Shown in pieces: positions 50,799-61,747 of a stretch of DNA of 64,000 nucleotides; the first letter of the stretch is position 1, and each line of letters opens with the position of its first letter. The notes beneath the pieces were generated by a model, which was not told where the DNA came from, made no database searches, and worked only from the letters and a program-made list of their open reading frames with translations. The stretch comes from Kluyveromyces lactis. Lineage: Eukaryota; Ascomycota; Saccharomycetes; Saccharomycetales; Saccharomycetaceae. Position numbers and translations under genes: made by a program. The DNA is taken from the NCBI RefSeq assembly GCF_000002515.2, contig NC_006038.1, positions 806,001 to 870,000 of the forward strand. Reading direction: 5' to 3'.

Positions 50799-51839
50799 TT
50801 ATTGCTTCTTGGCTTGTCTTTCAGCCTTTTTCAAAGCTCTCTTTCTGATACTCAAGTGGAAGGAATAATTAATTGAATTAGCAATCTTAGAGTACACACC
50901 GACGGTGTTCTCGATAATGAAATGGTATAATGCATGAGACCAATACGGCGTGGAGGTTGCAAAACGCTCTTGGGCACCACAGCGTTTGCCAATGGAGTTC
51001 AATGTGGATCTCACGAAAGCCTTTGGAGAAGGGATCAATGCACTTGATCTTCTAATCTTAGACATTGCACTGGTAACTAAGTAAGATAACACTAACTCAA
51101 CATCGATAGAATCGCTAGATAATTCACCAGCTAGGGCGTTAGACCAACTTTGTAAAAATGCCTTGGAACCACTGTATGTAGCTAAGAATGGGGTAGGTAG
51201 CAGACCACCAAAGGAACCCATTGTCAAGATTAGACCACGACATTTCAACGTCTTAACGCTTGCTTTTAATTGTGGTAACAAAGTTTGTGTGATCATTAAT
51301 GTCGCAGTATTGTTGATAGTAATTATATCTCTCAATTCAGATTCTTCGGTTTGATCAAATGGTACTGGAATCGAATGAGACTTACCAACATTATTGATCA
51401 AAACAGTTACAGGTAAACCCGACGCAACTTCTCTAATTAAAGTATAGTTCTCCTTGCTATCAGAACTGACATCAATGGCTAAAATTTTAACGTCAATCTT
51501 GCATTCAGTCTCGATTTCCTTCTTCAATTCAACTAGCTTCGATTCAGTTCTACTGATCAAAATTAGGTTGAACCCGCGTTTCGCTAATTGTTTGGCGTAT
51601 TCTTTACCAATACCGTCACTAGCACCAGTAACAACAGCATATGCACCTTTCCCCTTACCGTACTTCTTAAAGTCTGGACCTGGAAGAACAAACAAGTCTA
51701 AGACCATCTTGCTGAAGTTTAAGGTCAAAAACACCATCTTTGATATACCTAACCCGAAAACTATCCATGCAGCAACATTTAAGGAACTGCATTCTCTCAA
51801 TGCTGTAACATTGTATAGTTGATCAATTAAAGCCACCAT
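50799..51839 (-). CDS. IFA38: Ifa38, very-long-chain 3-ketoacyl-CoA reductase
   Basis: Second step of the ER fatty acid elongation cycle. The 346-aa SDR protein has a membrane segment at about 22-42, the NADPH motif TGASDGIG at 71-78, the NN pair at 149-150, Ser209, and the YSGSK active site with Tyr222 and Lys226. It ends in a lysine-rich tail (KKAERQAKKQ), as expected for an ER protein with a cytosolic end. It corresponds to YBR159W (347 aa). Confidence 0.97.
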   Translation of the reverse strand: MVALIDQLYNVTALRECSSLNVAAWIVFGLGISKMVFLTLNFSKMVLDLFVLPGPDFKKYGKGKGAYAVVTGASDGIGKEYAKQLAKRGFNLILISRTESKLVELKKEIETECKIDVKILAIDVSSDSKENYTLIREVASGLPVTVLINNVGKSHSIPVPFDQTEESELRDIITINNTATLMITQTLLPQLKASVKTLKCRGLILTMGSFGGLLPTPFLATYSGSKAFLQSWSNALAGELSSDSIDVELVLSYLVTSAMSKIRRSSALIPSPKAFVRSTLNSIGKRCGAQERFATSTPYWSHALYHFIIENTVGVYSKIANSINYSFHLSIRKRALKKAERQAKKQ

Positions 51840-52129
51840 TTTGCACTGATCACTGATCCGTTAACAGAGTTTGCTACGGTTACCTGTGACAATTATTCTG
51901 CTCTGCCAATACTTGCATCGCGTATTACTCTACTCTTATGTCCCAAACTTTCAACTTTTTATTTCAATTTCTTTAGGATAGAAAATTGGATACCCGTTGG
52001 AACACAGTAAGTGACAAAATGGAATATATATCTAGCTGGAATGGTAATGATACATGGCAGTACTCTCATTGATTACATGACTAGTACTATTTATGATTCG
52101 AGTATATACTGATGTTCTATTCTTCCTTA

Positions 52130-52822
52130 TTAGTTCATTAGTAGACTATCTAATTTCTCCTGCGTGAGCTGAACATTCAAAGCATCTTTTTCGCACTGCG
52201 TGCTCATTAAACCCAGCTCTAACTCGTCTTTGAATATTTTCAATTTGAGTTCTTCTAGTTTATTATCAATCTGATCATTCTCTTTGTACACCTCTTTGAG
52301 TTTAGATGTCCTGGAGTGATCATCGTTACTCATCATGTATATGAACGGATTCTCGTCCTTTGGTATGGTGAACTTTTTCTTTGGTTGTTCGTATTTGGGA
52401 CTTGGATAAGAATTCCGGGACACCGGTAACACATTTGATCCCCGCGAGTACGCCGATGATGATGATACTGATGACGCCGTGGATGGTGGTGGCGCTGGTG
52501 GTACAGACTGCTGTCCGTAAGGTCTTCTGTACGTTGAATTCGAACCGTATCTACTATCGCTGTGTTGGTATGGATGGTAGGAACCTCCCCTGTACGTCTG
52601 TCTCTGCACTCCGTGTGCATGAGTGGGCTGACCGTATCCATACCCCTGTTGTTGATGATACCCCCCGTTGTTATAGTATCCTCCATCTTGTCTGTGATTC
52701 GACCTGTATCTTGGCGGACCTCTGTTATTACTATTAGGCTGATATCTGTTTCCAGAGGGCTTGTATCCATTGTAGTTTCCTCCGGACCTATAACTAGATC
52801 CTCCTTCGTTTGGTTCACTCAT
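52130..52822 (-). CDS. LGE1: Lge1, cofactor of the Bre1 H2B ubiquitin ligase
   Basis: Lge1 binds Bre1 and promotes histone H2B monoubiquitination; the S. cerevisiae protein forms condensates through its N-terminal part. The 230-aa protein (332 in S. cerevisiae) has a Tyr, Gly, Arg, Asn and Gln-rich disordered N-terminus to about residue 150 and a coiled coil at about 165-227 ([18 protein letters not shown] and QEKLDSLL). The layout and position (YPL055C, between IFA38 and AMN1) agree. Sequence identity in the disordered part cannot be judged by eye. Confidence 0.88.
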   Translation of the reverse strand: MSEPNEGGSSYRSGGNYNGYKPSGNRYQPNSNNRGPPRYRSNHRQDGGYYNNGGYHQQQGYGYGQPTHAHGVQRQTYRGGSYHPYQHSDSRYGSNSTYRRPYGQQSVPPAPPPSTASSVSSSSAYSRGSNVLPVSRNSYPSPKYEQPKKKFTIPKDENPFIYMMSNDDHSRTSKLKEVYKENDQIDNKLEELKLKIFKDELELGLMSTQCEKDALNVQLTQEKLDSLLMN

Positions 52823-53161
52823 TTTCCGATACTGATAGGAGATTATTCACTGCTATACTATTGGATGAACAACTGCCTCATCTCATCTACTGAGCAGTGT
52901 CTCTCTTTCTAAATCTTCGTATTTGACTGCATTTCCAACTTTTTCAATTTTAAAACTATGTGATATTAGTCACGTGAGTTATATTGGGCAACTGCTACTT
53001 CAGAGCTGTGAGAGGAGCGGATTAAGAAGAGAATGATTTGGTTTAATTAGTCGGGAATATATAAGGTGCAAATTACATTAGTGTCATGATACGATTGGAG
53101 CAGTGGTTATATACCTGCTGATGGTATAACGTATGAGAGTCTCTCAGATTATTTTTTTATC
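52823..53161. other. Intergenic LGE1 to AMN1
   Basis: This 339-bp gap holds a CACGTG at 52971-52976 (in AGTCACGTGAG), about 150 bp upstream of LGE1. Nothing else was seen. Confidence 0.5.
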
Positions 53162-54436
53162 TCAGGTCGCTTCGTTGACCCATCTATTTAGATCGTTGAC
53201 GATCCGAGTTCTGAATTCCTTGTATAGCTGCTGTTCTTGCAATTCGAATTCTTTCTTCATCGAATCACTGATATGGATATGTATCGGTTTCATCAGATAT
53301 TTGTGTCTCCAGTCACGGTATTGGATTAAGTTTTTGAAACGAACCAGTTGACAGTTCCGGATATCTAAGACTTTCAGATTTGGAAATCCATGCTTGGCAA
53401 CGATATCGCTAATGCTACTATCTGATATTTGTGTGCAGCCATTTATTGACAATCGAACCAGCGTTGTTGAATGTTTGCTGTACAGTTGCCATATTGATAC
53501 GTCAGAGATCTTGTCGCATCCTGAGAAACCGACCGTAGTAAGATGTTCTAACTCAGATAGTGCCATGATTGAAAGATCAGTAATCAAATGCGAGTTTTCA
53601 TGACGCCCCAAGTTTATACTTTGTAGTTTGGGACAGTGCGTTACGATAGAAACGATGGAAATGTCACTGATCTGAGAACATGCACGTAGGTCTAAATCTA
53701 TCAAATTCGGCAGCCCCAAAATCAGTGAGATTAACTCTTCGTCATTGATTTTCTTGTTGCCAGCTATCGTTAGTTTCGTTAAGTTGTTTGAAATGGTAAC
53801 GTCATCGAAGATCGCTGGTAAGACGGGACTGATGTAAAAGTTAAGGGAATTGAGTCTTGTAAACCTGATACGGGGCAATTGATTTTCGATAAAGTTTCTA
53901 TGCTGTTTAAGCTTGTAGAAAGTTAGACTCTTTGGATGTACTTTCTGGTCCAATTCAACAATCTTCAAATCGCCGGAGATAGAAGATTGTTGAATCACCA
54001 AATCCTTATTAATGATGCTTGATGCAACAGCAGCCCATACCGGATTGACTTTGGAACAACGGTAAAGGGACTCATGGTCTAGGAAATTAAAGATCCGATG
54101 TAACAGTTCTGGAATGTGGAAAATTGGGTTAGATTTTGAATCATCTGATGTGGATAATGACACCAAGAGTTTCTGCAATGACAGTTCTTGAAATTCTGCA
54201 TTCAGTACGTTTGCGTCTGTTCCGAATTTGACAGGCGAACTGATTAAGTCATCGTCCAATGACTTGGTCTTTCTCTTGTAATCTAGTTTCCCTGTAGGTG
54301 TAGTGGCAGGAGTAGTAATTGATAGAGACCATTCGTGGTATCCTTTACTGCATTTTTTCAACGGAGTATGAATGAAATCATCGTCAAAGCCTTCACACCT
54401 TGATCTCTTGGAACTAATACTGGAGACGCAAGACAT
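53162..54436 (-). CDS. AMN1: Amn1, mitotic-exit antagonist, leucine-rich repeats
   Basis: Amn1 binds Tem1 and helps switch off the mitotic exit network after division; it also controls daughter-cell separation. The ATG at 54436 gives 424 aa, against 549 in S. cerevisiae; the frame is open to 54478 but there begins with TTG. An N-terminal disordered part with TPLKK is followed by an F-box-like segment near 120-150 and leucine-rich repeats from about 215 to 380 with repeated units such as LIDLDLRACSQISD and LTTVGFSGCDKISD. It is YBR158W by position. Confidence 0.92.
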   Translation of the reverse strand: MSCVSSISSKRSRCEGFDDDFIHTPLKKCSKGYHEWSLSITTPATTPTGKLDYKRKTKSLDDDLISSPVKFGTDANVLNAEFQELSLQKLLVSLSTSDDSKSNPIFHIPELLHRIFNFLDHESLYRCSKVNPVWAAVASSIINKDLVIQQSSISGDLKIVELDQKVHPKSLTFYKLKQHRNFIENQLPRIRFTRLNSLNFYISPVLPAIFDDVTISNNLTKLTIAGNKKINDEELISLILGLPNLIDLDLRACSQISDISIVSIVTHCPKLQSINLGRHENSHLITDLSIMALSELEHLTTVGFSGCDKISDVSIWQLYSKHSTTLVRLSINGCTQISDSSISDIVAKHGFPNLKVLDIRNCQLVRFKNLIQYRDWRHKYLMKPIHIHISDSMKKEFELQEQQLYKEFRTRIVNDLNRWVNEAT

Positions 54437-56233
54437 AGCACGAAGAAAGATAACACGGAGAATGAGATACGGTAACAAGTGTCACTCTGGAAAAAAAAAA
54501 AGATAATGATAACAATCAAAAGAGGGACCTCGGTAAGAACAGATATGATTGCTCCGAAACGTAATGTATCGGTATGATTAACTGGAGGGGGAATGAGCGG
54601 ACAGAGATAAATTAATATCTCAAAGGAATGGTATGGGGTTATCCTTCTAAATTAGAAGATCCTTAAAGAAATTAATCTTTGGATCTATTCTCTCTTGAAG
54701 TTCAGTTTGATGAGGACCCTTGGAATTCCATAAAACAGCAATTTAAAGCAGTTTTGAGAAGGATATTATGAGGGTTTTGGGTATCTCTGGTCTATGATGC
54801 TTTGACCCAGGTAGACAGGTTTTACAAATGGTATTCCTTGACGTTCTGTCAAACTCGAGACAGAATATTCATAAGCAAAAGGCGAAATTTGGATATCGAC
54901 GATATAAGTTAGACCCTAAATTGAGCTTTCTTTGGTCATATATATATTATAATATAGATACGTCTGGTTGTCCTTCGTCTATCATTCCCTGACCAACGTC
55001 AATCCTATTCACCGACAAAACAAATAAAAACAGTAAACAAGACAGTCCAAAAGCATTCTCACAGGGACCAAAGAACCCAGCAGTAGCAGCACAAAATCAC
55101 TGCGTAAACTCTCATGCAAGTTTAACTTAGTTTACCATTCGCTCTTCGTATCATGTTTGCGCACCGGAACTTACACAACTGGCGGAACTTGAAACATGGA
55201 TAAACAGATCGACATAGTGTAACAGGAAAGCCCTCAACCAAACAAAACAAGAATAACACTTGTCAATGCAAGTCTCCTGACAAACGTCGGAGAAACATTG
55301 CACTTTTGAAACGTTCCAAACATGCAGGAATAACATCTCGTCGCATGAATACTGGTTTTTGCTGGGTTCGCCTTTTTTTTTTTACTTCATGTTTGTGCCG
55401 AAGACAAATTCCCGAAATTCTGCTAGGCAAGGACTGAGTTGGAGCAAGCAGACCAAAAGACTGCTAAGTACAGGGCAGTGTTTGCTTGTGTAAGAGTGTT
55501 TGGATAGTAGTTGTATTTGTATTCGCATTCTCTGCATCTGTTACAACCCAGTGCTAGAAAATATCAAGCGCCTGCGCTTGTTAGAAGTTATTGTCTGCTA
55601 GTTTAGCTGGAAGAGGTACAGCTCTTGTCACGTGATGTGATTATCTTGTTCTATTCTTGTGTGAATATATATATATATATATATAGATATAGATATATCT
55701 CGCGCTGTGCAGAGTACCAGTATCTGGGTCCAGTGATCTGCTTATCGTTAATATCGTTTAGTTTTGTCAAGCTTCACCGGAAAAGATCAGAGTTCCTTCT
55801 GTCCTGCAGTCACTACGTATTTCATACGGACATGAAGTTTCACAAGTTTCAAGGTTTGCACCAGTATCCTGCAAGCTGAGTTGACAGCACCCAATTCCCC
55901 TTCCCCAAGCCTAACAATTATTGTTTGTTTTGCACCCTCCTTCTGTAGTTACTGCTGTCTTTGTCTTTATATACTAAATATTTCAGATTAAGGGATCTTG
56001 ACATGAAACATCTCTTCCATAATTAAAAGAAAAAATCGGGGGGGATCAAGAAACTAACGACAGTGAGAGAAAAACACAGACATCATCAAAAACTACATCC
56101 AATAGCTTACCTATTACGATTTGTTACGTTAAGAAGTTAATTTCTAGAGCCAATTGTAATATTTTGAAACTCCCGATTTCTCGTTATTGCAGTATCGTTT
56201 GTTAAAAGATTTTGTCTTTATCTATTGTCAAGA
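54437..56233. other. Divergent promoter region AMN1/LEE1
   Basis: This 1.8-kb gap holds a CACGTG at 55629-55634, an AT microsatellite at 55666-55684 and AT-rich leader DNA before LEE1. Frames across the microsatellite encode Tyr/Ile repeats and are not genes. Confidence 0.55.
55666..55684. repeat. (AT)n microsatellite
   Basis: About nine AT dinucleotides followed by AGATATAGATATATC. Confidence 0.9.
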
Positions 56234-57529
56234 ATGAAGAAACATCCTACTACAGGATCTTGCTCCCGGCAAGATTCTGGTAGATCCAGAAATAATCATA
56301 ATCGTAGCCATTCTCATAAGAACAATTCTGCTGCTGCTGCTGGGATCAACAATAATAGTAGAAACAGATCTGCTCCGAATTCTGGAATTAATATCGAATG
56401 TGCAAGTTCTGAACAGGGTTTTACTCCTCAACAACAAAAGGCCATCATTCAGCACTTGTTGATCACTAAGAATTCTGCTCCCAAGAAAGATTATTCACAC
56501 GTCCCATGCAAGTTTTTCGTGCAAGGAAATTGTCAAGCGGGAGATTCCTGTCCCTTCTCTCACGATTTGAACAATTCTACGAGTGAACAAGTATGTAAGT
56601 ATTTTCAGAAAGGGAATTGCAAGTTTGGAATGAAATGTGCTAACGCACATATTTCTTCCAATGGCACAAGAGTTAATCCAAGAAGATCATCCTTGCCAAA
56701 TTCTTCGTCTGGTAAGAATAATTTCACTTTGACAACTCGGGTACCAGATGTCATTTCGAATGTCAATTACAGGAATCAGCTTGCTGCAGAGCAACAAGCG
56801 CACCAACAGCAATCGTCGTTACAACCACAGTACTCAACGCCGCTTTCGAATCCTGTCTCCTCCTTCATGTGGACACCGGAGAACACTTCTCCGATTGCTT
56901 ACAATAACTACACAGTTACTAATACTGTTCCAATGTCAGAACCCAATTTCAATTCTGCCGAATTAAGCGTACCTTCAATGTTTGCTTACCACTATGAAAA
57001 CCCATCTAGCTCTCAAAGTAGTCATTTTTCAAGAAGAAATCAAGAATTCCCTGTTGCAGACGGGTATTCTATGCACGAACTTCAATTGGAAGAGACGCTT
57101 TTGCCCAATGAATTATCTGATTTATTGACACCAAATGAATTCAAACGCAGAGAATCTTTTAAAATGTCCATGATGGGTAATAAGCCATTGTCTGCTTCGA
57201 ATTCTTCGTCCTCAATGAGTACTGAACCAAGGTTATCTTATTCCTCTTCATCTTCTGCATCTGATAATGCTTGGAGATCTTTATCCAGTTCAAACTTGAA
57301 TCAAAATTTGGATTATTGGCGTAATTTGGAGCAGGTAGAAAATAATCTAAACAGATTCAAACTAGATGAACAAGATGAAGATCAATTCAACGATTACCGT
57401 ATTCTTCATGGTCCAACTGTCCCACAGATTAAATTGACTGCTAATGGTAATAACATTTCAGTCCATGAGCCCAATGATTCAAACGATACCCAGTTTTCAT
57501 TTGATGATTTACACGGTGGTATCTATTGA
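56234..57529 (+). CDS. LEE1: Lee1, protein with two CCCH zinc fingers
   Basis: Probable RNA-binding protein of unknown function. The ATG at 56234 gives 431 aa (301 in S. cerevisiae); the frame three codons upstream starts with TTG. The two fingers are C92-C100-C106-H110 and C121-C129-C135-H139, both CX7CX5CX3H, with the shared motif GNC. The rest is Ser/Asn-rich and looks disordered. It corresponds to YPL054W. Function is inferred from the fingers only. Confidence 0.93.
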   Translation: MKKHPTTGSCSRQDSGRSRNNHNRSHSHKNNSAAAAGINNNSRNRSAPNSGINIECASSEQGFTPQQQKAIIQHLLITKNSAPKKDYSHVPCKFFVQGNCQAGDSCPFSHDLNNSTSEQVCKYFQKGNCKFGMKCANAHISSNGTRVNPRRSSLPNSSSGKNNFTLTTRVPDVISNVNYRNQLAAEQQAHQQQSSLQPQYSTPLSNPVSSFMWTPENTSPIAYNNYTVTNTVPMSEPNFNSAELSVPSMFAYHYENPSSSQSSHFSRRNQEFPVADGYSMHELQLEETLLPNELSDLLTPNEFKRRESFKMSMMGNKPLSASNSSSSMSTEPRLSYSSSSSASDNAWRSLSSSNLNQNLDYWRNLEQVENNLNRFKLDEQDEDQFNDYRILHGPTVPQIKLTANGNNISVHEPNDSNDTQFSFDDLHGGIY

Positions 57530-60209
57530 ATGACGACAGAATCTCATAGATGAACGGTAAAGAAAGAACGAAATAAAAACAAAAAAAATTCAAAACTTGA
57601 TCTCTATCTGTTCTATTGCCATTCAGGTATGAAGTTGATTCCAGGTCCGTCGATGTTGATACCAGTCGTTGATCGACGCATCGGCAGAAAAACCCTGGAA
57701 ATCTTCTAAAAAAAAAAAAGAATAAGAAGAACATAAAAATAAAAAAAAAAAGGATCCCTACAGTATACTCAGGCAGGTGTCAAAACATTAATGCCCTCAC
57801 ATTCGTCAAGAATTGATCTGGAAGTTTTCTATTCAAGTTTTTTTTTCTTTTGATTTCATTCCCTTGAAGAACCCGTACGCAGGATATACCCCTTGGTGTT
57901 TATGTCCGTCCTAAACGGTTACTAAAATGAGTCAAAAGTATTGTCTTTGATGCTACGGGTCATAGGGAAGTGCTATCGTTTTTTTCTGCCTCCTTATCTG
58001 TTTCTGTTTCTTTTTGTTTCCTCTTGAGACTCGTTAAGACATATCCTTATCAAAATTGAGGTAGTTTCTCGCCCTATCGCGTAGAACTAACTATTCAACC
58101 ATCAAATTGATCCCTGCAAGTTGATTATTTTACAATATCCGACTTCTCTTTTTTTATTTTTCTACTGGCGCACTCTCGTTTTATTTTAGTCTTACTTTTC
58201 ATTTTTTCTCCTTTATTGTCTCAAAAGATACTATCGGAGTCCTGTAATGATGTCTTCCATCGATTACTGGCTGGACCAATAATCAGCACAGGTACTTTTT
58301 ATACACATATATGTAGCGGGTTATTCACTTTCACTTTTTAATTTTATAAAGGATTCCACAATTTTTAATCTCTAAATGCTCAATTTGAATTGTGTAACAA
58401 TAAATTATCGTTGTCCAACAGTGTGCTACCTTTGTACCATATTACTCCTTCCACGTACACATTATTGAGTTTCCAAAAGTATATTTAGCCTCTTGAGACA
58501 TGATAGGTAATGGTGATAATAGTTTCTACACACCTCGCACCTAAGAATATTCCAACAGCATTTTCGTCCGATGTGTACAGAAGAAGACCACACGTTTTCT
58601 GATTACATAACGGTTTTCTGATTGTTCCTGAACAGAACTGTCATATAATTTGTGCCGTCTGCATAGTATAGTAGCTGGCCCCACGTTATTATATCATCAC
58701 AGCAAGCCTTGGGCGTGAATATATGTGCGCAATCAGAAGAGGAAATGGAGGATGATCCCTTCCCTATCCCTACTGCATTGTGAGGGGATGGTTGAAAAAA
58801 TATACTCCACAAAAGTTCTCGTACTTCTAACTCTCTTGGCGGTGGTGTGTAGTTGAACGGCCGTGCGTGTAGAGTCATTATCCAGTTCATATGAAGACTT
58901 TTCGGCTATACCCACTCCTACTTTTTCTGTACCTTACACCGCTTGCTTCGAATCATCATTCTATCTTGGTTTGCTATTTTGATTCATTTTTTGACACTGC
59001 TGAATTTTCTAGAGTGTCAGGGTTCATTGTTCTTTTTCTTTTTCTTTGTGTTGACGCCTCAGAAAGGACCATAGACGACAGATAATCAATGAATAGCTTG
59101 GCAAAATTTTTTTCTGGCATTGACTTGCTCCCCAGACTGGCCACTTCATGATGGTGATTAATGTAATTGAATATCTGCCAACATAATCTTATCTCCATCC
59201 CTTGAACACACACGGAGTTTTTCTTTTTAGGAGTTAAAAGTTACCAAAATGCTTCCTACTCTTGGGATGATATGGTCTGAGAATTGGTTTATGTGAACGT
59301 ATAAGGGATGGGCTCGTGTCTCACGAGGGAATTAATGACAGTTAGAACACTTTGATGTAGTTAAGAACTATGCTGAGGCGGCAGTACGGGACGTCTCTAT
59401 GGGACGTCTCTATGAGGAGAGAAGAAAATTTCCAAGTATGTTTTCCCCCCGGCTTATTCTGTGTGAGTTATGTTATCCTGGGCGACATACTGAAAAATAA
59501 CGGTGACAAGAGCCATTTTTTTTTTCTGAATGGCGAGTTTGTGAAAAGAGAGTTTAAGTCAAAAAGGATCCGACATTTAGCCATACTATCATTCGCAGGG
59601 GGTTTCTGTACAGGATCCACTTTTTCTTTTAATGTTCTTATCTGCGTGAGGAAGCACTCTTAGGTATTCAACTTGTTAAATATCTCATCAAACAATTATT
59701 CTGAGCTAGAACGTTTTGTTCTGGTACCTGGAGGATAGAACATATAATGTAGAATTGGAAATAGTCAACGCCAGAGCTGCTTTCTACTTCAGTTTCTAAT
59801 CTCCTCTCGCTGATCCAAAGATGAATCTGTAGCTGCGTCACAGAATGTGTCTTGCTATTGGATACGGGACACTATAAACCGATTCTGTAGCACAGTTTCT
59901 TCAAGTATTCAGAGGCGCAGGGTCCCAGAGGGGACGGCACAACTAATCTGATTTATCGACACTTTCTCCTCTGTCTGCAAAGACTTGATCTGATGATTTT
60001 ATTACATGATATACTTATTATTCTTCTTGACCATGCTCATCGCTAATTTCAATTAAATTTTATTCGTATATATATCACCAGGAATAAGGATGGGATATGG
60101 TTTGAATTCAGTCGAATGAAATTTCGAATCAATTATTTCAATCACAATATATCCCTTCCACTGCCATTAACTCATTCGCACTTGTGTATAGTATTTTTCC
60201 TTTTCAACA
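57530..60209. other. Gene-poor 2.7-kb stretch LEE1 to ICS2
   Basis: The longest gap of the window. It contains A-runs near 57,708 and 57,740, a 13-bp tandem duplication at 59388-59413 and only short frames on both strands (up to 97 codons) without coding character. It holds the LEE1 3' end and the ICS2 promoter. A noncoding RNA gene could hide here, but I see no tRNA, telomere-like template or snoRNA signature. Confidence 0.5.
59388..59413 (+). repeat. 13-bp perfect tandem duplication
   Basis: GGGACGTCTCTAT occurs twice head to tail. A recent duplication by slippage is likely. Confidence 0.85.
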
Positions 60210-61571
60210 ATGACTCAAGAATTTGGTAACCCTCGTACTGCCGAGTTGTTTCTCAACAATTATGAGATGAATTTTGATGATGAAGGTGACAGATCAAAAT
60301 TTCTTACGGGGAATTCTGTGTCGCCACGATCATTATCAAAAGCACATTTCCCGAGAAGGCACATGATCAAGGGATCGCCAGCACAACACACCCTGCTACA
60401 AAGCAGTTCTGAAAACGTTCTTCGACCTGCAATCAAGTTGGGAAATAATAATACTGCAGCTATAAGAATGAGGAACTTTAGTTTCCCAAACGATATGCAA
60501 TCGGATAACGATACTGCTAGCGAACAGGAATTAAGACGACCTTCTTCGTTGACTAATTTAAGTCAAGGGAAACCTACCTCTAGAAGTTCACAGCAGAGTG
60601 TTTATACTTCGCCGACTTCCTACTCTACGTCAGCTGCCTCTTCTCCAAGAAGAAGTACTAAGTCAGGTAACAATTCAAGCTTCTCATTCCCGGCAAACTA
60701 TTCGTCAATGTTCAAAGGATACAATGGTATGGCTCCAGAAGCTGTGGGTGATCATATCCAACGTGAGAATGAGAGTGAGAATCTATTCAATCAGTTACGA
60801 AACTACAAGATTAGCTCGGAAAATAATTCAGTAAGTTTCGATGACGATGCCGACTCCGACAGGTTCAAGTCTGCATTTCTGGCCCACAGCAGGAAATCAA
60901 GTATTGATTCTCCAACTATGCAGTTACGAGACTTCAAAAAGCGTCGTCCTTCATCTCTGATTTCAGGATCTTCGCTTACTTCTAACCCCGTAAGTGTAAC
61001 CCAATTATCGCCCAGATCAACTTTTCATAAAAGAGCAACCGCAATGACTGATTCACAGGAAATGGTTTCAGTTGATGATTTTACTCCAAAAGGAAGGCAA
61101 TCTGATACGGATATCCATGATCCAGATTCAGGAGATTATCTAGATGATAAGAGACCTACACAATCCCTAAGAACCCTGTCTTTGGATGATGGTTCTTCAG
61201 AGACAATCAGCAAGCATTCGTTAGTTCCTTCGCCAAAATTGACAATAGAAAACACTAAAGAACAGATGCGTAGAAATTCAAATGGACATTTTGAGAATTT
61301 CCATCAATTCGCAAAGCTGAATGGATTAGATAGATATAATTCAGTTTTTGCCAACTTACCTGAAACTGGTGACAATGTTTCAAACTCAGTAATAAATTTG
61401 GATTTCGTGAACGATTTCAGACTCCAAAAACCCCCAAGAACCAAAAAATACAGACCACATTTCGAACAAAGACTCTCAACTGCTATTTCAGAAGAAACAA
61501 GCAGCGCAGAATCATCTCCCTCGAGAGATGATGAAATGATGACATTGATAGATTTCTTAAAAGCCGAGTAA
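60210..61571 (+). CDS. ICS2: Ics2-like protein of unknown function
   Basis: Unknown function, with a Ser-rich, disordered sequence. Its 453 aa exceed the 255 aa of S. cerevisiae Ics2. The match is seen in three short blocks: ENLFNQLRNYK near 198, a Ser-rich RRSTKS area, and TKEQMRRNSNGHFENFHQFA near 346 followed by ETGDN. Position after LEE1 and strand agree with YBR157C. Multiple RRxS and SP sites suggest phosphorylation. The extra N- and C-terminal parts have no homologue I recognise. Confidence 0.75.
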   Translation: MTQEFGNPRTAELFLNNYEMNFDDEGDRSKFLTGNSVSPRSLSKAHFPRRHMIKGSPAQHTLLQSSSENVLRPAIKLGNNNTAAIRMRNFSFPNDMQSDNDTASEQELRRPSSLTNLSQGKPTSRSSQQSVYTSPTSYSTSAASSPRRSTKSGNNSSFSFPANYSSMFKGYNGMAPEAVGDHIQRENESENLFNQLRNYKISSENNSVSFDDDADSDRFKSAFLAHSRKSSIDSPTMQLRDFKKRRPSSLISGSSLTSNPVSVTQLSPRSTFHKRATAMTDSQEMVSVDDFTPKGRQSDTDIHDPDSGDYLDDKRPTQSLRTLSLDDGSSETISKHSLVPSPKLTIENTKEQMRRNSNGHFENFHQFAKLNGLDRYNSVFANLPETGDNVSNSVINLDFVNDFRLQKPPRTKKYRPHFEQRLSTAISEETSSAESSPSRDDEMMTLIDFLKAE

Positions 61572-61747
61572 CCTTGAGATTTGGTCTGTCGCTCTTTCTA
61601 GTTTTATTTTGTTTTGTTTTGTTTATTTCCAAAGTTATGATAAATATGTATAAATATATATAAATATACAATATGCTATATTTGGAACACATGTTCATCG
61701 AGAGCTTTGTCAAAAATGCCCTTATTTAATTGTCTCAAGATTAGTTC

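Noticed and set aside
54437-54478. N-terminal extension of AMN1
   Set aside because: The extension begins with TTG; the first ATG is at 54436.
55625-55879. Open frame with Tyr/Ile/Arg repeats
   Set aside because: It reads through an AT microsatellite and has no homologue I recognise.
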